From an uncultured Bacilli bacterium (GTDB lineage: Bacteria > Bacillota_I > Bacilli_A > RF39 > UBA660), in assembly GCA_944331895.1 (NCBI GenBank), contig CALVIX010000008.1, positions 1 to 42,279 on the forward strand: a DNA stretch of 42,279 nucleotides, read 5' to 3'. The translations under genes and the position numbers were made by a program. This document shows, one piece after another, positions 7,691 to 15,599 of the stretch. The notes under the pieces were generated by a model that made no database searches, had not been told where the DNA came from, and saw only the letters and a list, made by a program, of their open reading frames with translations. Each line of letters begins with the position of its first letter. The stretch's first letter is position 1.

Positions 7691-8676
7691 TCAATCGCCT
7701 CCAAACTAATAGCATGTGCGATACTTGGAATAGATAACTTCTGATTCACCATCGTCGGCGACATGAGAGCACCAGTTGCAATCAATAGCACATGTCGATA
7801 TTCTTTTTTTCTCATCTTGTCAAAAATATAACTATATGTGACAAGTGGAGCACATGCAGGACCACTACTACCCGCCATACGATCTTCACTTTCCACATCA
7901 TATAATAGACATCCTGTATCTTCATAATTTTTTAACGTGATATTATACTCTGTCTGCATAAAATCAATTAGAATTTGTTTCCCATAATCCCCTAGATCTC
8001 CTGTTAAAATCAAATCATAATATCCTATTTCCCTTTTCGTATCTTTTAGATGTTGATACAAAGTATGTGCAGCTGCTGGTGCCATAACTGCTCCCATGTG
8101 AAACACATCTTTCATCCCTAAATCTTGCACCGTTCCTATCGTGGCACTATCTACTTTAATATTTGCTTTATTATAACTTAAATAAGCGCTAGCACTCCCT
8201 GTTGCTGTAATGGTTGCCGTCTTCGGTTTAGGTCCTCCGTATTCTACTGGATAACGAAATTGTTTTTCTGCCGCATTGTTGTGCGAAGAAACACTCGTAA
8301 TACAGTTTTTAATCATTTTTGACTCTATCATATTCGCACCAATGATGAGACCTTCAACACTGCTTGCACAAGCACTGTATACTCCTAAAAAAGGAATACC
8401 AAGACGACTTGCGGCGTAGTTTGATGCGGTAATTTGGTTTAACAAATCACCTGATATAAATAAATCCACATCAAATCTAGTCTTTCCTATTTTTAAAAGA
8501 AGTAAATCTACACTCTCTTCGATCAATTTAGATTCCGCTTGCTCCCAAGTCGGCTGTTTAAAATAAAGATCATCGTAACTTTTGTCAAAATAATTATTGA
8601 GCGGTCCTTTTTGTTCGTAAGGACCCGTTATCGTACTTGTTTCATTGATATATACATTTTTATAGCGAATTGTCAT
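7687..8676 (-). CDS. spoVAD: Stage V sporulation protein AD
   Basis: 329 aa soluble protein with a thiolase-like fold. In Bacillus, SpoVAD binds dipicolinic acid and works with the membrane subunits SpoVAC and SpoVAE in the forespore inner membrane. Visible elements are the thiolase-like nucleophile region VYSACASSVEGL (about 99-110), YPVEYGGPKPKTATITATGS, a late GSSGPACAPLVTY and the C-terminal GALMSPTMVNQ. AGGAGGAT lies 5 nt before the ATG. It sits 2 nt after spoVAC and overlaps spoVAE. Confidence 0.95.
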   Translation of the reverse strand: MTIRYKNVYINETSTITGPYEQKGPLNNYFDKSYDDLYFKQPTWEQAESKLIEESVDLLLLKIGKTRFDVDLFISGDLLNQITASNYAASRLGIPFLGVYSACASSVEGLIIGANMIESKMIKNCITSVSSHNNAAEKQFRYPVEYGGPKPKTATITATGSASAYLSYNKANIKVDSATIGTVQDLGMKDVFHMGAVMAPAAAHTLYQHLKDTKREIGYYDLILTGDLGDYGKQILIDFMQTEYNITLKNYEDTGCLLYDVESEDRMAGSSGPACAPLVTYSYIFDKMRKKEYRHVLLIATGALMSPTMVNQKLSIPSIAHAISLEAIE

Positions 8677-8678
8677 AT

Positions 8679-9119
8679 TTATCCTCCTAACACTATCAAC
8701 CGAATAAAACCTACAATGTAAGCACTGACGACTCCGAAGATAATCACGGATCCTGCTAATTTAAACATGTTAGCTCCAATTCCTGTAACCAGTCCTTCCT
8801 TTCGATACTCTAATGCCGCACTCATCATAGCGTGCGCAAATCCCGTAATTGGTATAATTAACCCAGCTCTAGCAAAACTAACCCATTTATCAAAAAAGCC
8901 AAGTGCCGTTAACAAACACCCTGCAAATACGAGCGTAATGATCATAAAGACAGAAGCATTCGAAGTTGAAATATGGAAGTAATATGAATAGATATCGATT
9001 AAGAATTGTCCGATCACTCCCATCATTCCTCCTGTTAAAAAAGCAATCATTCCATGATAAAGACGAGGTTCTTTTGGCGTATGTTGTGCTACTAGATCTT
9101 TATACTTGTTCTTTTCCAT
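8679..9119 (-). CDS. spoVAC: Stage V sporulation protein AC
   Basis: 146 aa polytopic membrane protein. SpoVAC is known in Bacillus as a mechanosensitive channel component for Ca-dipicolinate passage. The short soluble N-terminus contains the family motif LVAQHTPK (about 9-16), followed by four or more hydrophobic segments with GFFDKW and IIPITGFAHAM. It is the first gene of the spoVAC-D-E operon, with TTAGGAGGAAT before the ATG and a SigG/SigF-like promoter about 20 nt further upstream. Confidence 0.94.
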   Translation of the reverse strand: MEKNKYKDLVAQHTPKEPRLYHGMIAFLTGGMMGVIGQFLIDIYSYYFHISTSNASVFMIITLVFAGCLLTALGFFDKWVSFARAGLIIPITGFAHAMMSAALEYRKEGLVTGIGANMFKLAGSVIIFGVVSAYIVGFIRLIVLGG

Positions 9120-9136
9120 AATATTCCTCCTAACTC

Positions 9137-9165
9137 TATTATGAAAACATTTCTGATTTTTATAC
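9137..9165 (-). promoter_or_regulatory. SigG/SigF-type promoter of spoVACDE
   Basis: Minus strand GTATA (9161-9165), 17-nt spacer, CATAATA (9137-9143). This fits the Bacillus SigG consensus gHATR-N17/18-CATnHTA at every defined position. It lies between the sigF terminator and the spoVAC ribosome binding site, so the spoVA genes are expected to be forespore-specific. Confidence 0.7.
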
Positions 9166-9173
9166 GCTCGTAC

Positions 9174-9203
9174 AAAAAACAGAACTAATTTAATAGTCCT
9201 GTT
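9174..9203 (-). terminator. Terminator overlapping the end of sigF
   Basis: Minus strand AACAGGACTA pairs with TAGTTCTGTT (one G-U), 6-nt loop, then TTTTTTG. The sigF TAG stop (9185-9187) is inside the hairpin. Confidence 0.75.
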
Positions 9204-9841
9204 CTCATCTTACATTTTATTTTGTCTTCTTTTCTCGATACTTGTACCTGACTCATTCCTAATATTTTAGAAACCTCAGATTGTGTCATATCTTCCATAT
9301 ATCTCGCTTCGATCAGACGTTTTTCCTCGTCTGTCAATTGTTGAAGTTGTTCTTTTAAAGCCAGTAATTCATCGATATGAGTTTCTCTTTTATCAGCAAT
9401 CGTCTCATGCAACGACATCTCTTTTCCATCCATACAGATCGGTTCATCGATACTCCTCGTCGGTTGCCGACTCATAAGTGCCTCTCTAATTTCGTAAGGT
9501 GTAACACCAAGATAATCCACAAGTTCTTCCACGCTTGGCTCTCTTCCATAAGTCTGTGCCAAAACAATCATGGCACGTTCTATCCTTAAATTTAATTTTC
9601 GGATATTACGACTTACTTTCATCGTTTTATCTTCTGCTACTAACTTATTCATTTCTCCCCATATATGTGAATATGCGAAAGTAGAAAATTTAACATTCAT
9701 ATTAGGATCGTAGTTTTCATATGCCTTCATAAGTCCAATCACACCTTGTTGAAACAAATCTTCTTTATAAGGATAATAATCAAAATAGCGAAACATAGAA
9801 TAAATCAAATTTTCATACTGCTTGATAAATTCATTGTTCAT
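9185..9841 (-). CDS. sigF: Forespore RNA polymerase sigma factor SigF (SigF/SigG family)
   Basis: 218 aa, shorter than Bacillus SigF (about 255) because it starts close to region 2. Region 2: DLFQQGVIGLMKAYENYDP and KFSTFAYSHIWGEM. Region 3: VSRNIRKL through RSIDEP. Region 4: the helix-turn-helix MTQSEVSKILGMSQVQVSR, where SQVQVSR is typical of SigF/SigG. It is assigned SigF, not SigG, because it follows spoIIAA. Its ATG lies 1 nt after the spoIIAA TGA, so translation is probably coupled. No spoIIAB lies between them. Confidence 0.88.
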   Translation of the reverse strand: MNNEFIKQYENLIYSMFRYFDYYPYKEDLFQQGVIGLMKAYENYDPNMNVKFSTFAYSHIWGEMNKLVAEDKTMKVSRNIRKLNLRIERAMIVLAQTYGREPSVEELVDYLGVTPYEIREALMSRQPTRSIDEPICMDGKEMSLHETIADKRETHIDELLALKEQLQQLTDEEKRLIEARYMEDMTQSEVSKILGMSQVQVSRKEDKIKCKMRTGLLN

Positions 9842-9842
9842 A

Positions 9843-10190
9843 TCAATAACTCATATAGGAAAGAGCTGTCAATTCATCGCTCGTTTCATACATATAGTTT
9901 AATAAATGACTATTTTCTATTCTATGTTTTACTAAATCATTTTTTAATCCACATAACATCACTCTTCCATGACTCGCTTTCGCAAGTTCATAATGTTTCA
10001 GTAACGCATTGATTCCTCTCATATCGATCACATCAAGCCCTTCCACATTAAATACAATATTCCCAATGCCATAATCTTTCATCACGTGAGTAACTTCTTG
10101 TTCAAGCACAGGAATCGTACTTTCGATCAACTCACCGATCAATCGAATAAACAACACACCCTTTCGGTACTCCATATCTATCTCTAACAT
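9843..10190 (-). CDS. spoIIAA: Anti-anti-sigma factor SpoIIAA lacking the phosphoserine
   Basis: 115 aa STAS-domain protein, in near gapless register with Bacillus SpoIIAA (recalled sequence): a LEIDMEYRKGVLFIRLIGEL start and NIVFNVEGLDVIDMRGIN core. In Bacillus the core reads DSSG, with Ser58 phosphorylated by SpoIIAB. Here residues 56-59 are DMRG, so Arg is at 58. ATG 10190 (GAGGTG 6 nt upstream) is preferred over GTG 10199. The usual order is spoIIAA-spoIIAB-sigF, but here spoIIAA runs directly into sigF. It should therefore be locked in a form that the classical kinase cannot inactivate. Confidence 0.88.
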   Translation of the reverse strand: MLEIDMEYRKGVLFIRLIGELIESTIPVLEQEVTHVMKDYGIGNIVFNVEGLDVIDMRGINALLKHYELAKASHGRVMLCGLKNDLVKHRIENSHLLNYMYETSDELTALSYMSY

Positions 10191-10280
10191 GTTCTTCACC
10201 TCGCCTATCTAATGTAGCACACAATTTTTTCCTTTTATACAAATTCGACAAAACTAGAATTCCTTTTCAATTGACAAAAT

Positions 10281-11756
10281 TTATCTTTTTTCATACCTGT
10301 ACTTTCTATATGCAAGATAGAATATTAAGAATATTAAAAGAATGAATAATAAATACCACCACATCTTAGCATCGATTCCTATCTTTTTATTCGGAAAAGA
10401 GAGTTTATCTTTTAATTCTTTTCTTTGCTCATATAATTTTATCGCCTGTTCCCTCAATTTGGATAACCGACCCTCTCTTTCTTTAGAATCGTTAAGTCTA
10501 CTTACTTTTTCGATATCCCGCTCGATCAATTTTATTTCTTCTTGAACTTCCTGATACTGTTTTTGATCGTTTTTTAAAATATCGACAACAATTTTCTTTT
10601 TTACTTTTTTAAATCCTAAATCGAAAACAATATCGTAAACTCCATTCTTCGAAAGATCTAAATCCGTTTGAAATGTAACTTCTCTCGTTTTTTCCTTAAT
10701 GAAAGAATCGATGGAAAAATCTTCTTCCGTAATAATCCAGTCTCCAGATAACACTACTTTATCTCTCGTACGATAGCGATACCATTCTTGATAGTCATCT
10801 TTTATCTTATGTTGATACTGCTCTGGTTTTTCTTTAGTGTACGCTTCTGTTTCATGTCTTGTTTTCCTATACTGACGATAATAAGTATCACGATAACGAT
10901 AAAATATTCCATATAACACTTCCGTTGTGATTGTCTTATTTACCGCTTCTTTAGAATACTGAAATTCTCTCCATTTAGGATTTCCCATCTGTAGAGAAAA
11001 AGATGTAAATTCTATTTGACAAATATCGTCCTTTGTGTCGCTAGTAAACTTTGCTTTAAAGGGATTATACACAAAAAATTGAGTAGGAACCTCTGTTGTA
11101 TCGGTAAAACCATAAGTTAATCTTTTTGCACTCTTTCCTGTATCATATAGATAAATTTCCACACTAATATCATCAATATCATACTCTTTTTGTAAATCGA
11201 GAATCAACGTGGATGATTCCATCATTTCATTTCCAAGATCTTTTGTATTTCCATCTTGAATTCCATCAACCAAATTGGAACTACAAGTATCACAAGTTGC
11301 CCGATAATCGACTTTCTGACCTTTCGCATAGATACGTATCTCTGGGATGTTTAAACGTTCTCCAGATCCTTCCGCATCATAAAAATAAATATATCTGATT
11401 GGCCGCATCGTTCGAAAACGATACAACTGCTCTTTTTCTATCTGTCGTTTTTCCATATTTTCTGGTTGCTGCATACTCCAATCTGACCAATCTCCCTGTT
11501 TAGATTGTTTTAAATCTTGTTTTGGATATTCATCTGTAACATCTCCTAACAAAGTATAATCTCCGTAAGTTATCTCATCATAATACCAGCGATATCTTTT
11601 TTCATATTCTACTTGAACCGTATCACTTTCTCCTATTTGTTCCATCGACCAATCATGAAATGGTCCATACTCTCCATAATATATTTCTTCCTTTGCAGAC
11701 ACTGTTGTTAGAAAAAACAAACTAACTAGAATACATCCTATTAAAAATTTCTTCAT
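10281..11756 (-). CDS. Exported, C-terminally anchored protein with WS/YRYR repeats
   Basis: 491 aa. A signal peptide (1-21, cleavage after TVSA) leads to an extracellular region. It holds three degenerate repeats in which a Trp(-Ser) is followed 20-30 residues later by an aromatic/Arg cluster: W36/RYRW, W93/LYRFR and W262/FYRYRD. A beta-rich stretch (about 118-250) with CDTC (155-158) is vaguely discoidin-like. Then come a coiled coil (about 400-455), one transmembrane helix (about 465-483) and a basic tail. The function is unknown; surface display and carbohydrate or protein binding are guesses. The 40803-42125 protein shares the repeat. Confidence 0.7.
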   Translation of the reverse strand: MKKFLIGCILVSLFFLTTVSAKEEIYYGEYGPFHDWSMEQIGESDTVQVEYEKRYRWYYDEITYGDYTLLGDVTDEYPKQDLKQSKQGDWSDWSMQQPENMEKRQIEKEQLYRFRTMRPIRYIYFYDAEGSGERLNIPEIRIYAKGQKVDYRATCDTCSSNLVDGIQDGNTKDLGNEMMESSTLILDLQKEYDIDDISVEIYLYDTGKSAKRLTYGFTDTTEVPTQFFVYNPFKAKFTSDTKDDICQIEFTSFSLQMGNPKWREFQYSKEAVNKTITTEVLYGIFYRYRDTYYRQYRKTRHETEAYTKEKPEQYQHKIKDDYQEWYRYRTRDKVVLSGDWIITEEDFSIDSFIKEKTREVTFQTDLDLSKNGVYDIVFDLGFKKVKKKIVVDILKNDQKQYQEVQEEIKLIERDIEKVSRLNDSKEREGRLSKLREQAIKLYEQRKELKDKLSFPNKKIGIDAKMWWYLLFILLIFLIFYLAYRKYRYEKR

Positions 11757-11802
11757 ATGATCACCTTACTAATATCTTTCAAAAGAAAAGTGATATTTCC
11801 TG

Positions 11803-11834
11803 CAAAAAAAAGAAAGAAGTTTTATTCTTTCTTC
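11803..11834 (-). terminator. Terminator after the padR-HAAS operon
   Basis: Minus strand AAGAAAGAA-loop-TTCTTTCTT followed by TTTTTTG, placed just after the stop at 11837-11839. Confidence 0.75.
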
Positions 11835-11836
11835 TA

Positions 11837-13324
11837 CTACCAATAACGAATTCTATTTTGATTGACTGGATTTACATAAATCGTAATTTTTGGAACAGTT
11901 AAATCACGATAACTATAAATTTTATGATCTTGAAAATGATCGATAATATCTGATTTTACCTCTCGATACACATTCCATCCATCGACAGATTCATTTCTAA
12001 TTTGATATATATAGAAACAATCTGTTGGATTTCCCATCGCGTCACTATCACAAACTGGATCATTTTCCACTGTGGTTGATAATTCTTTCATCGTGACGAA
12101 ATCATCATAATATTCTACTTTTACTTTCATTTGATTTGTCGTCATCGTTTCATCTGCTACGATTTCTGAAACCCATCCACTATTTGTAGAAATAGTGATT
12201 GGCCATTGATTTTCATTTACTGTTACATCGATAGTATCTATTTTTGTCTGATATTCATTTTTTGGTAATGTATCAATATATTCAAATCTTAACACATAAT
12301 CAAAAGTCATAAATCCACCCACAAGCATCATTCCAAGTCCTACAAAAAATGGCCACACATAGATCTTTTTACGATTAAAAACCAATGAGAAAATCATGTT
12401 CAAAACAGATAGAGAAACCACAAAGACACCAATTGTTAAAACGAAAACTGAATAAATTGGAAATCCTGTAATAATAAGATATATGATAAATGCGATTCCG
12501 AATCCAACGCATCCAACCCATATCATCAAAGGAATAGAAATTAAGATGACAAACACTTTTACTAAACTGACGATCACATCGGAAATCGTATTTGAAACTG
12601 TACTTCTTTGCACTTTGATTTCAGGTACTTTTTTATCTTCTTGCTTAGAATTTTTTACATCTTTTTTTTCCAAGTTGTCTTCATTCTTTTTCATTGCTTC
12701 TTTTTTTTTACCTTTTTTCTCATGGTTAGATTGTGATTTTGTAAAGTATTGTTTAAACATCGCAAGAAATATAAACGCACAACATACAACATATAAAATT
12801 CCTACGATAAAAGACCAACAGAATCCTAAAATAGAATCTAATGGATAAATCATCATTTCCAAGATATTGATTCCTAGCGCACGGATTAACATAAAAGGTA
12901 GAGACGCGATTGCCATAATGACGAGAGATGCGATTGCTTTAAATAATAATTCAAATATAAACTCGATTGTCAACTCTTGATTGTTTTCACGCATTGTATC
13001 TACTACATTTTGCGTTATTTCCGAAGCCTTCTCTGCACCCTTCTTGATAAAAGAATCAAAATCTTCCCCTAACTTTTTCGCACTTTGAGTAAATTCATCA
13101 TCTTCTTTTTTCTTGTAATTTGGATTCACTTTATATGCACTTAAAATGTCTTTTGCTAAACTCTCGACATCTCCTACTTCAGCAACCGCATCTTTTTCCT
13201 TTTGTCCATGCTTAATCTTTTCTTCGATAATATCATTGTATTCGTTAATAATATCTTTTACTTCATGTTCGTCTAATATATTTAACTCTTTTTCTAACCT
13301 ATTCAAAAACTGCTTTTTCGTCAT
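11837..13324 (-). CDS. HAAS/DUF1700-domain multi-span membrane protein
   Basis: 495 aa. The N-terminal about 70 residues (MTKKQFLNRLEKEL... with GDVESLAKDIL) match the HAAS (DUF1700) signalling domain, typically encoded next to PadR regulators. Then follow a helical linker, a membrane block, a Lys-rich cytoplasmic segment (about 200-230), a second membrane block and a C-terminal extracytoplasmic beta-rich domain of about 130 residues with one Cys pair (NDPVCDSDAMGNPTDC). The ATG at 13324 lies inside padR (26-nt overlap) with GAGGAGAGTGAGAG upstream. HAAS-PadR pairs respond to envelope stress in Bacilli; the signal here is unknown. Confidence 0.8.
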   Translation of the reverse strand: MTKKQFLNRLEKELNILDEHEVKDIINEYNDIIEEKIKHGQKEKDAVAEVGDVESLAKDILSAYKVNPNYKKKEDDEFTQSAKKLGEDFDSFIKKGAEKASEITQNVVDTMRENNQELTIEFIFELLFKAIASLVIMAIASLPFMLIRALGINILEMMIYPLDSILGFCWSFIVGILYVVCCAFIFLAMFKQYFTKSQSNHEKKGKKKEAMKKNEDNLEKKDVKNSKQEDKKVPEIKVQRSTVSNTISDVIVSLVKVFVILISIPLMIWVGCVGFGIAFIIYLIITGFPIYSVFVLTIGVFVVSLSVLNMIFSLVFNRKKIYVWPFFVGLGMMLVGGFMTFDYVLRFEYIDTLPKNEYQTKIDTIDVTVNENQWPITISTNSGWVSEIVADETMTTNQMKVKVEYYDDFVTMKELSTTVENDPVCDSDAMGNPTDCFYIYQIRNESVDGWNVYREVKSDIIDHFQDHKIYSYRDLTVPKITIYVNPVNQNRIRYW

Positions 13325-13640
13325 GACTCTCACTCTCCTCAATAAACTGATTTACAGAACTTGAAAAATCTAACCATATTGCTTTTAATTCTTTCATTCT
13401 TTCCTCTCCTAATACAGTTAACCTGTAATATTTTCTGGGTGGCCCTTCTGTCGACTCTACTAAGTATGTATCAAAGTACTTTTCATTTGTTAATCTCTTC
13501 AATAAAGGATAAATTGTTCCTTCATTGATATCCACGATTTTAGAAACCTCTGTCATCAATTCATAGCCATAGCGATCTTTCTTATGAACTGATAACAACA
13601 CAATCAATTCTAGTACTCCTTTTTTGAACTGAACATTCAT
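13299..13640 (-). CDS. PadR-family transcriptional regulator
   Basis: 113 aa winged-helix repressor of the short PadR type. KKDRYGYELMTEVSKI (about 20-35), EGTIYPLLKRL (about 39-49) and GPPRKYYRLTVLG (about 65-77) form the DNA-binding domain, followed by a dimerisation helix. It is first in a two-gene operon with the HAAS protein, its usual partner. A strong SigA promoter precedes it, and a TGTA-N12-TACA palindrome over the spacer and -10 suggests autorepression. Confidence 0.92.
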   Translation of the reverse strand: MNVQFKKGVLELIVLLSVHKKDRYGYELMTEVSKIVDINEGTIYPLLKRLTNEKYFDTYLVESTEGPPRKYYRLTVLGEERMKELKAIWLDFSSSVNQFIEESESHDEKAVFE

Positions 13641-13660
13641 AGTACCACCTCGTCAGTATC

Positions 13661-13689
13661 ATTGTATATCAACTATCTTACATTGTCAA
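13661..13689 (-). promoter_or_regulatory. padR promoter with candidate PadR operator
   Basis: Minus strand TTGACA (13684-13689), 17-nt spacer, TACAAT (13661-13666). The imperfect palindrome TGTA-N12-TACA spans 13663-13682, overlapping the -10 and spacer, where a repressor would block polymerase. Confidence 0.65.
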
Positions 13690-13720
13690 GTACTAAAATA
13701 ATTAAAATAGTAGAAAAAAG

Positions 13721-13738
13721 AAAAAAGGCTTACGCCTT
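13721..13738 (-). terminator. Terminator overlapping the flippase stop codon
   Basis: Minus strand AAGGC-GTAA-GCCTT followed by TTTTCTTTTTTC. The TAA of the flippase gene (13730-13732) is in the loop. Confidence 0.7.
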
Positions 13739-15370
13739 CTTCAAATGTAGTTTCTTCAAAATTCTGTCTAAAATATCGTTCCCAAATACTTCTTGGAATA
13801 CACGATGACGATATCCGAGAATACAATATATCACTGCCCCTACTCCAGCATATAAAATCGTAATCAAAATAGCAATCCACCTAGACTGTACAGCTACAGG
13901 AACAAATAAATTCATAATACTTAATATTCCTATCATAACTCCCGTAATCAGTAATACTTTCATTGTCAGTACAATCGTTTTACGATAAGCGACTTGATAA
14001 TCTATTCTCATAATAATCAATATCAATAAAACTGATATAGATTGTGTTAATAAGGTTGTGAAAATTGGTCCGTAATAAGCAGGAATTCCTATAGAGTAAC
14101 AAAGTCTCATGATTGGAACATTTAAAAGATATTTCACGATAAAGCTTCCACCTAAAATACCCATTCCTAGTTTTGTTCGATTCATCGTCTGAATTAAATT
14201 CACAAGAGTCGTATAGAAAGAGAATGTAATTGCTTGGATAATATATAACCTAAAAATATCTATACTGAGCGCATTATATCCATAAAAGATTACCCAAACA
14301 GGAGCGGCTAAAAAGCTAAGTCCAAATGCCATTGGAATCGTCGTTAAAGAAAGTGCCTGTAACGCTTGGTTCATCTTACGACTAACGCCCTTCCAGTTCT
14401 TCTTAACATAACTACTTGCGATATTTGGAATTAAGCTCACGGTAATTCCCAGGGCAATCGATGCGACGATCATATTCAACTTCGTTGCCCATGTTGCAAT
14501 TACACCAATTGCCGTTTCCGTTGTAACCGCATCATATCCTAAATCTGTAAGCCCTGATACGACAGTCAATGTATCGACCATTCCGTATGCGGAATTCATA
14601 ACATCGATCATGACAAAAGGAAGTGCATAATATATAATTTTCTTTAAAATGGTCTTTCTTGAAATTCTCGGTTCATGACTTGCTACCAACGCAGTTTCTT
14701 CTATCTTCTTTTTATTTTTCTTAAGGACACGTAGCAAATAAAAATACGCGACCAAACAACCGATCGTCGCACCAAACACGGCGATTCCAACAGCTGTTTC
14801 TAAAGATAGATGAAATACTTGTAAAGCGACAAAACTTCCTGCGACGATGACGATGACTCGGACCAATTGTTCTATGACATTAGCCATCGTTGGAGGCACC
14901 ATAATTTTATGCCCTTGAAAATAACCTTGCGTTACACTTTCGATCGGTACAATTAAAAGTGCGGTTGCGACAATTCTAATGACTAGTGTAACTCCCTCTA
15001 ATGTATTTCCACCTTGAATGTCTCCTAAAATTATACTTGCAATCGTAGGTGCGAAAATCACGAGAACGAGGAAAAAGAAAATTCCAAGTCCAATGATGAC
15101 AAGAGATGCCATTTGAAATGCCCTCTCTTTTGCCTTGACATAACCAAGTGTATTATATTCACTAATTACCTTGCTGACAGCAACGGGAATTCCACTATTG
15201 GAAAGACTTAAGAAAATCGCATAAATAGAATATGCATAACTATACAAAGCCCCTCCTTGTGTTCCGATGATTGCATAAAAAGGAATAACATATACAAGAC
15301 CTATGATCTTACACAAAATAATTCCGATCGTCGCTATCATTGCTCCTTCTAAAAACGTATTTTTCTTCAT
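13730..15370 (-). CDS. MOP-superfamily lipid/polysaccharide flippase, SpoVB-like
   Basis: 546 aa with about 14 hydrophobic segments, the size and layout of the SpoVB/YtgP/MurJ branch of the MATE/MOP flippases. These move undecaprenyl-linked precursors across the membrane. Conserved-type stretches include GGALYSYAYSIYAIFLSLSN and SNSGIPVAVSKVISEY near the N-terminus, and GYFQGHKIMVPPTMANVIEQ. It lies 15 nt after a cse60-like gene, which makes a sporulation (SpoVB) role likelier than general MurJ duty. That is inference, and YtgP/Amj-type alternatives remain. Confidence 0.82.
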   Translation of the reverse strand: MKKNTFLEGAMIATIGIILCKIIGLVYVIPFYAIIGTQGGALYSYAYSIYAIFLSLSNSGIPVAVSKVISEYNTLGYVKAKERAFQMASLVIIGLGIFFFLVLVIFAPTIASIILGDIQGGNTLEGVTLVIRIVATALLIVPIESVTQGYFQGHKIMVPPTMANVIEQLVRVIVIVAGSFVALQVFHLSLETAVGIAVFGATIGCLVAYFYLLRVLKKNKKKIEETALVASHEPRISRKTILKKIIYYALPFVMIDVMNSAYGMVDTLTVVSGLTDLGYDAVTTETAIGVIATWATKLNMIVASIALGITVSLIPNIASSYVKKNWKGVSRKMNQALQALSLTTIPMAFGLSFLAAPVWVIFYGYNALSIDIFRLYIIQAITFSFYTTLVNLIQTMNRTKLGMGILGGSFIVKYLLNVPIMRLCYSIGIPAYYGPIFTTLLTQSISVLLILIIMRIDYQVAYRKTIVLTMKVLLITGVMIGILSIMNLFVPVAVQSRWIAILITILYAGVGAVIYCILGYRHRVFQEVFGNDILDRILKKLHLKKA

Positions 15371-15384
15371 ACCTCACAACCTAT

Positions 15385-15555
15385 CTATCGATATATAATC
15401 ATTGCTGAAAAACAATAAATTTGTTCCTCTGAAAACGAACTGACAGCGACCTGAAATTTAATATCGATCAGCTCTCCATCTAGTTCATCTAAAAATTTAT
15501 TTACTGCTTCTTCTAAATCTTTTTCATGTCCCTCATCTATTACTTTTACTTTCAT
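15385..15555 (-). CDS. Cse60-like sporulation protein
   Basis: 56 aa from the ATG at 15555, chosen because the protein then begins MKVKVIDEGHEKDLEE like Cse60 proteins and GGTGAT lies 5 nt upstream. The end QIYCFSAMIIYR is also a family hallmark. In Bacillus subtilis cse60 is a SigE-controlled gene of unknown biochemical role. It is flanked by a lipoprotein gene 45 nt upstream and the SpoVB-like flippase 15 nt downstream, so all three probably form one operon. Confidence 0.75.
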   Translation of the reverse strand: MKVKVIDEGHEKDLEEAVNKFLDELDGELIDIKFQVAVSSFSEEQIYCFSAMIIYR

Positions 15556-15599
15556 CCTATCACCAATATGATCATAGCAAGTATCCTTTAAAAAAAGAA

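Noticed and set aside
9843-9845. TGA recoded as Trp (Mycoplasma-type code)
   Set aside because: TGA ends spoIIAA just before the sigF start, and no conserved protein in the window needs TGA as a sense codon.
9840-10190. A hidden or frameshifted spoIIAB between spoIIAA and sigF
   Set aside because: Only 1 nt separates the two genes and both frames are intact, so there is no space for a relic.
10243-10266. SigH-like promoter before spoIIAA (AAAGGAATT and GTCGAAT)
   Set aside because: Both boxes match the consensus words, but only 8 nt separate them where about 11-12 are expected, so the match was not called.
12483-12848. 121-codon plus-strand frame opposite the HAAS protein gene
   Set aside because: Low-complexity mirror of membrane-segment codons, without an RBS; the minus-strand frame has a domain and a coupled start.
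13686-13880. 64-codon minus-strand frame at the end of the flippase gene
   Set aside because: Alternative frame inside the flippase 3' end; the flippase frame has a family match and its terminator at the stop codon.
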